DNA from: Terriglobia bacterium
GTDB lineage: Bacteria > Acidobacteriota > Terriglobia > UBA7540
NCBI GenBank assembly: GCA_022866195.1
Contig: JALHUF010000055.1
Coordinates: 1 to 6,585 of the forward strand
DNA length: 6,585 bases
Direction of reading: 5' to 3'
Positions 1 through 4,746 of the stretch are shown here, one piece after another. A program made the translations under genes and the position numbers. A model generated the notes under the pieces. That model made no database searches. It was not told the origin of the DNA and saw only the letters and a program-made list of their open reading frames with translations. Positions within the stretch are counted from its first letter, which is position 1, and each line of letters starts with the position of its first letter.

Positions 1-145
1 CTCCGGATGCAAATGTAACCAGGACGCCTATTACTACTGCCAGATATAATGATTCAAGATTAGGATTGAATAACAAAACTCCGCTATCTGGGATAGATAA
101 AAATATACCTCCGATCAGGATATTAATTACATTCTTCATCTTCAT
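1..145 (-). CDS. Unidentified small membrane protein, 5' end only
   Basis: An open frame on the minus strand begins at an ATG at 145-143 and continues for 48 codons to the left edge without a stop, so only the N-terminus is visible. It reads MKMKNVINILIGGIFLSIPD and continues hydrophobically, with one likely membrane segment at about residues 6-18 and a second at about 31-47. A second in-frame ATG lies at 139-137. An in-frame TGA two codons upstream of the first ATG rules out a longer form. No good Shine-Dalgarno sequence precedes either ATG. Codon use is AT-rich (ATA, TTA, AAT), matching the surrounding 300 bp and unlike every other gene here. I do not recognise the family. It is divergent from the cytochrome b gene. 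A chance open frame of 48 codons cannot be excluded, but the start context, hydrophobic pattern and lack of stops favour a real gene. Confidence 0.5.
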   Translation of the reverse strand, partial: MKMKNVINILIGGIFLSIPDSGVLLFNPNLESLYLAVVIGVLVTFASG

Positions 146-287
146 CTGTTTTCACAATACCACATAGTAAAAGAAATTTACAAGAGGAAAAGTTGAAAAA
201 CACTGTCCGAATTGATTCGCTGGGGTCCCTTAACCTGAATCTACAGCTTTAAGAGGGCGATATAGGGGGTCTCTCATCCCCTCCTAG

Positions 288-296
288 TGTTATAAT
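288..296 (+). promoter_or_regulatory. Extended -10 promoter element upstream of the cytochrome b frame
   Basis: TGTTATAAT at 288-296 is a perfect extended -10 (TG, one base, then TATAAT). No good -35 hexamer lies 16-18 bp upstream, which is tolerated for extended -10 promoters. A start 6-8 bases downstream of TATAAT would fall around 302-304, only about 5-7 bases before the ATG at 309, so the transcript would be almost leaderless. This agrees with the absence of a Shine-Dalgarno sequence. The site lies in AT-rich DNA where such matches arise more easily by chance. Confidence 0.4.
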
Positions 297-308
297 ATTG
301 ACACTTAT

Positions 309-1073
309 ATGAAACTTATAAGACCAGGCAAAAAGAAAACACTTGCCCTGCTCGTTAGCTTCATCCTGCTGGTCATCACAGGGTTTGCCCTGAAGTTCCC
401 GGAAAGCTTTTGGGCTGCTCCCCTGGTGCGCTGGGAAAAGGACTTTCCGCTGCGCGGGCTGGTCCACCGGATTGCCGCCGCGGTGCTGATGGGCGCGGCG
501 GTGTATCACGCGATGTACCTGATCGCCATGAAGAGCGGCCGCCAGTGGCTGCGCGCCATGCTCCCCACGGTGAAAGATGTGCGGGATTCGGTGGAGACCC
601 TCGGATACAACTTGGGCTATCGCCGCCGCACGCCCTCTTATCCCAAGTTTAATTATGCGGAGAAGGCCGAGTACTGGGCTTTGGTGTGGGGCACGCTGGT
701 GATGGCCGCGACCGGAATCGTGCTCTGGGCGCACAACCTGATGCTCGAGTATTATCCCAAGTGGGTGATGGACGTCGCCACGGCCATCCATTACTACGAG
801 GCCATCCTGGCCACCCTGGCCATTGTCGTCTGGCACTTCTACGCCGTGATCTTTGATCCTGACGTTTATCCGCTGAAGTGGACCGTCCTTACCGGCCGCG
901 CGCCTGCGCACGAGGTTCGCGAGGAAGAAACCGAACCGGCCAGCGCCGCGGTTGAGCTTGCGCAGGCAAGTGGTGTCGTCCCTCCCGCCTCAGCCCCCGA
1001 ACCGGCAAACAGTGCGAACGTGGAAGCAGTTGACGTCCCCGTCGCTCCCACCGACAAGCAGTGCGTCAATTGA
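309..1073 (+). CDS. Cytochrome b membrane subunit (formate dehydrogenase gamma-like), N-terminus truncated or replaced
   Basis: This 254-residue protein resembles the di-haem cytochrome b subunits (formate dehydrogenase gamma / cytochrome b561 group) that pass electrons between a periplasmic redox partner and the quinone pool. Four membrane segments are visible at about residues 11-28, 51-73, 122-141 and 160-183. Candidate haem ligands are H53 and H67 in the second segment and H161 and H176 in the fourth. The stretches VITGFALKFP (22-31), EKAEYWALVWGT (118-129), AIHYYEAILATLAIVVWHFY (159-178) and FDPDVYPL (182-189) are family-typical. The last 50 residues are an Ala/Pro/Glu-rich tail. Relatives usually have more sequence before the first segment, including a haem-ligand His; here it is MKLIRPGKKKT with no His. 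ATG 309 is the first usable start (stop at 285-287) and has no Shine-Dalgarno sequence. The 5' end coincides with the composition break, so the gene may be a remnant. No redox partner gene is in the window. Confidence 0.8.
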   Translation: MKLIRPGKKKTLALLVSFILLVITGFALKFPESFWAAPLVRWEKDFPLRGLVHRIAAAVLMGAAVYHAMYLIAMKSGRQWLRAMLPTVKDVRDSVETLGYNLGYRRRTPSYPKFNYAEKAEYWALVWGTLVMAATGIVLWAHNLMLEYYPKWVMDVATAIHYYEAILATLAIVVWHFYAVIFDPDVYPLKWTVLTGRAPAHEVREEETEPASAAVELAQASGVVPPASAPEPANSANVEAVDVPVAPTDKQCVN

Positions 1074-1085
1074 TCCTGAGGGATC
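1072..1085. terminator. Short hairpin between the convergent cytochrome b and hom genes
   Basis: GATCC (1072-1076) and GGATC (1081-1085) form a five-pair stem with a TGAG loop. It overlaps the cytochrome stop codon and lies in the 18-bp gap before the hom stop codon. The position suits a shared bidirectional terminator, but the stem is short and there is no T-tract on either strand, so this is a weak call. Confidence 0.2.
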
Positions 1086-1091
1086 TTGCTC

Positions 1092-2447
1092 CTAGGGCAA
1101 CTCAGCAAAGGGCATAACCAGAGGCGGCTCGGAGAGGAAGGGCAGGCGCGCAATCTCAGCGACCGCGCGGAGGACGTGCTTTTCCCGGGTGGCTTCGAGC
1201 GTCATCACAAAGGGCAGATGCCCCTTGGGCATGGCCGGCTGTTGCAGCACGGAATCGATGTTGATGCGGTGGCGAGCCAGGATGCCGCAAACCCGCGCCA
1301 GGATGCCGGGGCGGTCTCGCACCACGAGGCGCATGTAAGCCGCCACAATGCTCTCTCCCGGTAGGGCTATTTTCGCCGGGTGCCACCGCGTGTACCCAAG
1401 GGGCGTGGTGGAGGTGCCGCCCGCCAGCATGGAGCGCGCAATCTCGACCACGTCAGAGAGAACCGCCACCCCGGTCGGCTCGCCACCCGCGCCCCGGCCG
1501 GTCATGGTGGTGTTGCCGCCCTTGTTCCCCACCAGCAGAACCCCGTTGATCGAACCCAGAACATTGGCCAGCGCTGAAGCCTGCGGGATCATCATGGGCC
1601 GCACGGAGATTTCCAGCCGGTTCTGAGGGCGTCGGCGTGCCGCCGCGATCAGCCGAATCGTGTGGCTCAGCCGATGCGCGTACGCGAAGTCCACCTGATC
1701 GATGCGCGTGATGCCTTCGACAGGAATGCTTTCCACGCGTACCGTCTGGCCAAAACACAACATGGCCAGGATGGCGATCTTGTAGCGCGTATCATAGCCT
1801 TGCACATCAAAGGTGGGATCGCGTTCGGCATAGCCTTTTTCTTGCGCCTCGGCCAGCGCCTGCCGAAAAGAGCAGCCCCGCCGCTCCATCTCCGTCAGAA
1901 TGTAATTGGTGGTGCCGTTCAAGATGCCGTAAACGGCCGTGAAGTGTTCCCCGGCCAGACCCTCGCGGATGGCGTGCAGCAGCGGCGTGCCTCCGGCAAC
2001 GCACGCCTCAATTCCCAGTTGCACGCCTGCCGCGCGGCTACGCTCAGCAAGTTCCACGCCGTGCTCCGCCACCAGTTGTTTGTTGGCGGTCACCAGGTGC
2101 TTGCGCGCCGCCAGGGTGGCAAAGGCTACGGCGCGGGCCGTGGTGAGGCCGCCGATCAGCTCCACCACGATGTCCACTTCCGGGTCATTAACGACTTGCT
2201 TCCAGTCCCGAGTGATTTCGACGGTGCGGCCCAGCCAGGAGACGTCCCGCGCCTGGATGTCGCAAATCGTTTTCAGTTGCAGCCGGCAGCCCAGTCGCCG
2301 CTCCACCTCTTGCTGATGCTCGAGCAGCACCTTGGCAGTCCCGCTGCCCACCGTGCCGAAGCCAACGATCGCGAGGCGGAGAGTCCGGCGACCGGAGGGG
2401 CGAACGGCATTTGAGGTAGTGAACCGGATCCGCGGCTTTCTGCTCAT
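1092..2447 (-). CDS. hom: Homoserine dehydrogenase
   Basis: This enzyme reduces aspartate 4-semialdehyde to homoserine with NAD(P)H in the cytoplasm, the branch to threonine, methionine and isoleucine. The 451-residue protein has the usual order of domains. A Rossmann nucleotide-binding fold carries GFGTVGSG (29-36) and TANKQL (120-125). The catalytic domain includes E147, AGGTPLL (151-157), GILNGTTNYIL (174-184) and DPTFDVQGYD (210-219), followed by K223 in YKIAILA; these match the conserved acidic and lysine residues of the active site. GRGAGGEPT (317-325) closes the fold. A C-terminal ACT domain (about 368-440, with VRDRPGILARV) normally mediates amino-acid feedback. Length is normal for the monofunctional ACT-containing form; no aspartokinase is fused. 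The start at 2447 is supported by AAGGTGG at 2457-2451. About 23 basic residues precede the Rossmann fold, slightly longer than usual. Neighbours are not amino-acid genes. Confidence 0.96.
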   Translation of the reverse strand: MSRKPRIRFTTSNAVRPSGRRTLRLAIVGFGTVGSGTAKVLLEHQQEVERRLGCRLQLKTICDIQARDVSWLGRTVEITRDWKQVVNDPEVDIVVELIGGLTTARAVAFATLAARKHLVTANKQLVAEHGVELAERSRAAGVQLGIEACVAGGTPLLHAIREGLAGEHFTAVYGILNGTTNYILTEMERRGCSFRQALAEAQEKGYAERDPTFDVQGYDTRYKIAILAMLCFGQTVRVESIPVEGITRIDQVDFAYAHRLSHTIRLIAAARRRPQNRLEISVRPMMIPQASALANVLGSINGVLLVGNKGGNTTMTGRGAGGEPTGVAVLSDVVEIARSMLAGGTSTTPLGYTRWHPAKIALPGESIVAAYMRLVVRDRPGILARVCGILARHRINIDSVLQQPAMPKGHLPFVMTLEATREKHVLRAVAEIARLPFLSEPPLVMPFAELP

Positions 2448-2450
2448 ACG

Positions 2451-2457
2451 CCACCTT
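2451..2457 (-). promoter_or_regulatory. Shine-Dalgarno sequence of hom
   Basis: AAGGTGG on the minus strand ends three bases before the ATG at 2447. It supports this start over a shorter one closer to the Rossmann fold; no ATG or GTG was seen in the codons between residue 1 and the glycine motif. Confidence 0.5.
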
Positions 2458-2489
2458 GCTGAGACGGAAGCAGTCCGAATCTTGTTCAG

Positions 2490-2520
2490 ATAATATCACA
2501 CCGGGCCTAATGGCAGGCAA
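2490..2520 (-). promoter_or_regulatory. Candidate hom promoter
   Basis: On the minus strand TTGCCT (2520-2515) is followed after 19 bp by TATTAT (2495-2490), preceded by TGA to give an extended -10 (TG, A, TATTAT). A start near 2483 would give a leader of about 36 bases to the hom ATG. The -35 is imperfect and the spacer is long, so the call rests mainly on the extended -10 and the position. Confidence 0.35.
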
Positions 2521-2556
2521 ATCCAGCGGCGACTGAAGGCCACGTAAGGCTCGGGC

Positions 2557-2621
2557 CAGGAGAAAAGCACGCAGCCCTCTACAACCGCGACGATGACCTG
2601 TCGCACTTGCAGAGGGCCTGC
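2557..2621 (-). terminator. Nested hairpin with T-rich tail, candidate terminator of the OmpA-like lipoprotein gene
   Basis: The arms GCAGCCCTCT (2571-2580) and AGAGGGCCTGC (2611-2621) pair over ten positions with one bulged base. Inside them GCGAC (2587-2591) and GTCGC (2600-2604) form a second stem with an 8-base loop, separated from the outer stem by six unpaired bases on each side. Read on the minus strand, the outer stem is followed by GTGCTTTTCTCC, a modest T-rich run. It lies 30 bp past the stop codon of the lipoprotein gene and upstream of the candidate hom promoter, so termination is the simplest role. The T-run is short. Confidence 0.4.
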
Positions 2622-2628
2622 GGTCCGA

Positions 2629-2647
2629 CCAACGGCTGGCCGGTTGG
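2629..2647 (-). repeat. Small imperfect hairpin just after the lipoprotein stop codon
   Basis: CCAACGG (2629-2635) and CCGGTTGG (2640-2647) pair around a CTGG loop with one bulged base, four bases past the stop codon at 2651-2653 on the minus strand. No T-tract follows, so it is more likely a 3'-end stabilising structure or chance than a terminator by itself. Confidence 0.3.
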
Positions 2648-2650
2648 AGT

Positions 2651-4414
2651 CTATTTTCTCTTCTTGGCCGCGGGACCGACCGCAGCCTGCTCTCTCATGA
2701 GCTGCTGAAAGTCCTCGGCGTTGAACGGGAAGAAGCGGGTGGACTGCTGCTTGGTCGTGCTCAGCATAACGTCCACGCGACGGTTGTTGGCAAGCACGAT
2801 GGCGCGCCAGCTCCGCGTCAGTTTCTTGCGGTCCTGTTCGGTGAGGTCAGGATTGCCCGCGATGAGTTGCCTCACCTCTGGCTCGGTCAGGTTCTGTTCG
2901 CTGCCGTAGGCCACCGTCTCAAGGTTAGCCGCCGGGACGCCCTGGTCCATCAGATACTGCCTGGCGCGGTTGGAGCGTCGCTCGGAGAGCGCTTTGTTCG
3001 ATTCCTTCGAACCACGCCGGTCCGCGTGTGCCTGGAGGATCAGGTGCGCGTCGGGCCGGAATTGCAGGTACTGCTTGAAATCATTCGCCAACCTAGCGAG
3101 CGACTGCTGCTGGCTAGGAACCAGACCGCCGTTCGGCTCGCGTTTGCTGGGCAGGCCCGTCGGAAAGTAAACGCTGTTGGCGGAGAGTCTTGCCTCGAGC
3201 ATCGACGTCTCCACGGGCGAGAACGCAGGTTCGATGACGCCCGTCACGCGCAGCGTCGCCGTGCGCGTTTCCGAGCCGCCGCAGGCATTCCCAGCCCGGA
3301 GCGTGTAGGTGACGGTTTCATCCACCGGCCCCGGGTCGGTCTTGCGCGGAGTTGCCTGAAGGGTGCGGCTGCCGGTGGCAGAGACTGAACCGAAGGGATC
3401 GAGAGACGCAGAGTCAGCGCCCACGGCCGACCAAGCCAGCGTGGCTGTTCCCTGCTCGAGAACTTCGTCACCCTTGCGCCGGTAACGGATTTCTTCCGGC
3501 GATACAGTAAGCGATGCCTGGACGGCCTTGCCGACGTTCACCGTAGTATTCGCTGTGGCGTTGCCGCCCGGTCCGGTGGCCGTAAGGGTGTAGGTTGTAG
3601 TGTCCTTCGGCTGGACTTCGCGTTCACCCGAGGCGGCCACGTCGCCCAAACCGCTGATCTGGCCGCCCGCCGCGTCGCTGGACGACCAGGTGAGACGAGA
3701 GGAGCCCCCACAAGCGATCTGGCCTGCGCTGGACGATATCTGCGCCGTGGGCTTGCCTACCGCCACGGTGGAGCTTGCCGTGCCCGCATGGAATCGTGGC
3801 ACGCTGCTGAGCTGCTGGCCACGCGGCCAGGCATCGGTCTTCTGCTCGCCGCCTTTACCGATGTTCACGATGACGCGCTCGTTGGCGCCCACGGTCACTG
3901 GCCCCGACCAGACCGTCTCAGCACGGTTCAATAAGGTGAGCTGGTGCGTGCCCGATGGAACCAGGAGCTCCTGCTTCCAGAAAATGTCATGGTTGAACTG
4001 GTCTGCGTTGCCGACCAGATACTCGGGACTCTTGCCGTTCAGCAACACCGCTGAATGCCCGCCCTTTTCAATCTGGATGCGACCCCAGGGGCCGGAAACC
4101 TGGCCTCCCACAGGGGTCATGGGGATGTCCAGGCGGATGCCGCCCTGCTCGGGGATGGTAACCTTGCGGACTTCCGGCTTATAGCCGTACGCATAAACGC
4201 CCACCGTGTGCTCGCCCGGACTGATGCTGTGCAGGCGAATATTGTGGTTGCCGCTGCGCCCGGAATCGCCAATCGGCGTCCCGTCCAAATATACATAGGC
4301 TTCGGGGGGAACAGCGCGCACCTCCAGTTTGGTGCGCGTGCAGGCCGATACGAAGAGGGTTATGGACACTAGAACAATTAGAATGCCGACCCTTGAAAAA
4401 TCGCGTTTTCGCAT
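2651..4414 (-). CDS. Outer-membrane lipoprotein: PEGA, two Ig-like domains, C-terminal OmpA domain
   Basis: This 587-residue protein probably sits in the outer membrane facing the periplasm and grips peptidoglycan. It starts with basic residues, a hydrophobic stretch (9-22) and the lipobox V-S-A-C with C25 as the lipidation site. A PEGA-like domain follows (about 28-100: LEVRAVPPEAYVYLDGTPIG, then PGEHTVGVYAYGYKPEVRKV). A middle segment (about 108-187) has a second beta-rich unit on the same theme, with VLLNGK and VPSGTHQLTL. Two Ig-like domains lie at about 222-294 and 300-391, each with an LTW or LAW strand and a TYTL motif. The OmpA domain spans about 410-553, with QAHADRRGS (461-469) and ALSERRSNRARQYL (475-488); D465 and R480 match the peptidoglycan-binding Asp and Arg. 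It has an insertion (about 509-537) before the RRVDVML strand. The tail is basic. The start at 4414 is preferred because of GGAGGT 7 bp upstream and the signal peptide it creates; the frame is open up to 4594 but gives no export signal there. Confidence 0.88.
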   Translation of the reverse strand: MRKRDFSRVGILIVLVSITLFVSACTRTKLEVRAVPPEAYVYLDGTPIGDSGRSGNHNIRLHSISPGEHTVGVYAYGYKPEVRKVTIPEQGGIRLDIPMTPVGGQVSGPWGRIQIEKGGHSAVLLNGKSPEYLVGNADQFNHDIFWKQELLVPSGTHQLTLLNRAETVWSGPVTVGANERVIVNIGKGGEQKTDAWPRGQQLSSVPRFHAGTASSTVAVGKPTAQISSSAGQIACGGSSRLTWSSSDAAGGQISGLGDVAASGEREVQPKDTTTYTLTATGPGGNATANTTVNVGKAVQASLTVSPEEIRYRRKGDEVLEQGTATLAWSAVGADSASLDPFGSVSATGSRTLQATPRKTDPGPVDETVTYTLRAGNACGGSETRTATLRVTGVIEPAFSPVETSMLEARLSANSVYFPTGLPSKREPNGGLVPSQQQSLARLANDFKQYLQFRPDAHLILQAHADRRGSKESNKALSERRSNRARQYLMDQGVPAANLETVAYGSEQNLTEPEVRQLIAGNPDLTEQDRKKLTRSWRAIVLANNRRVDVMLSTTKQQSTRFFPFNAEDFQQLMREQAAVGPAAKKRK

Positions 4415-4421
4415 TGGTGCA

Positions 4422-4427
4422 ACCTCC
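4422..4427 (-). promoter_or_regulatory. Shine-Dalgarno sequence that fixes the lipoprotein start
   Basis: GGAGGT on the minus strand (4427-4422) lies seven bases before the ATG at 4414. This near-consensus site, together with the lipoprotein signal peptide that begins at that ATG, argues against the upstream in-frame ATGs at 4429 and 4594. Confidence 0.8.
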
Positions 4428-4506
4428 ATCTCAGTTGTCGCTCGGGCCCTCGAAAAGGGAAAGCCCCTCGTTCGGGCACCGCGAATGAAGCGGTGAGTCG
4501 ATTGCT

Positions 4507-4516
4507 GTGTGCACAC
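4507..4516. repeat. Perfect 10-bp palindrome GTGTGCACAC, possible operator
   Basis: The palindrome lies about 95 bp upstream of the lipoprotein start and downstream of the candidate -10. That position would suit a repressor site or a leader structure. Only one copy was seen and chance occurrence is quite possible. Confidence 0.2.
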
Positions 4517-4606
4517 CTCAAAACGTGACATGCGGAATTGCGGATTCCCGCCTTCAGCAGGACCATCCACGTCTTCGGAGTTCAGCTGCAACACTTACGC
4601 CAGAAT

Positions 4607-4634
4607 GTTATACGAAATCTTCTCCCCCCTACAA
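4607..4634 (-). promoter_or_regulatory. Candidate promoter of the lipoprotein gene
   Basis: On the minus strand TTGTAG (4634-4629) is followed after 16 bp by TATAAC (4612-4607). A start near 4600 would leave a leader of about 185 bases before the ATG at 4414. Both hexamers depart from consensus and the leader is long, so this is a weak call. Confidence 0.25.
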
Positions 4635-4746
4635 GCCAGGTACTTGTCCAGCAATAAATGAGGCGTTCTCTCGGAGTTTCGTAAGTGGCTCGCGAAGCAA
4701 GAAATCGTCAGTTGGAGCCAATACCTCAGGGTGGCCCTCCGTCAGT

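Larger units (their letters stand above)
1..340. other. AT-rich segment with a composition unlike the rest of the window
   Basis: The first 300 bases contain about 114 G or C (38%), with a minimum near 121-180 (14 of 60), whereas a typical block inside the cytochrome gene, 481-540, has 39 of 60. The change occurs between about 310 and 345, inside the first dozen codons of the cytochrome b reading frame. The segment carries the start of a divergent membrane-protein gene and a non-coding stretch at 146-308. No transposase fragment or clear terminal inverted repeat is visible. It may be horizontally acquired DNA, an insertion or deletion boundary, or a chimeric assembly join; the sequence alone does not decide. 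Confidence 0.6.
4415..4746. other. Intergenic region between the GH35 gene and the lipoprotein gene
   Basis: This 332-bp stretch has no convincing gene of its own; the lipoprotein frame stays open to 4594 but without coding signals. It contains a possible minus-strand promoter (see 4607-4634). A perfect 10-bp palindrome GTGTGCACAC lies at 4507-4516. An imperfect hairpin at 4532-4551 has arms GCGGAAT and ATTCCCGC. A further imperfect hairpin at 4714-4740 (GGAGCCA with TGGCCCTCC) lies 7 bp past the GH35 stop codon, without a T-tract on the minus strand. Confidence 0.5.

Noticed and set aside
141..165. Seven-residue upstream peptide (MWYCENR) whose stop overlaps the ATG at 145 on the minus strand
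   Set aside because: The ATGA overlap is suggestive of translational coupling, but a seven-codon frame in AT-rich DNA without a Shine-Dalgarno sequence is easily due to chance.
264..282. Inverted repeat AGGGG / CCCCT upstream of the cytochrome frame
   Set aside because: It has only five pairs with a nine-base loop and no T-tract; too weak to call a terminator or operator.
1..345. Insertion-sequence end or attachment site at the left boundary
   Set aside because: No transposase or integrase fragment, no matching terminal repeats and no target-site duplication could be seen.
249..911. 220-codon open frame on the minus strand opposite the cytochrome b gene
   Set aside because: It is low-complexity, His/Gly/Gln/Arg-rich and antisense to a clear membrane protein with family motifs; typical of a shadow frame in GC-rich DNA.
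1662..2414. 250-codon open frame on the plus strand opposite hom
   Set aside because: It is fully antisense to a complete homoserine dehydrogenase and shows no domain-like pattern.
3600..4184. 194-codon open frame on the plus strand opposite the lipoprotein gene
   Set aside because: It is antisense to the PEGA and Ig-like coding region, with a composition that follows from the opposite strand.
4415..4594. 60-residue upstream extension of the lipoprotein reading frame
   Set aside because: It would bury the signal peptide and lipobox inside the protein, and the strong GGAGGT site lies directly before the internal ATG at 4414.
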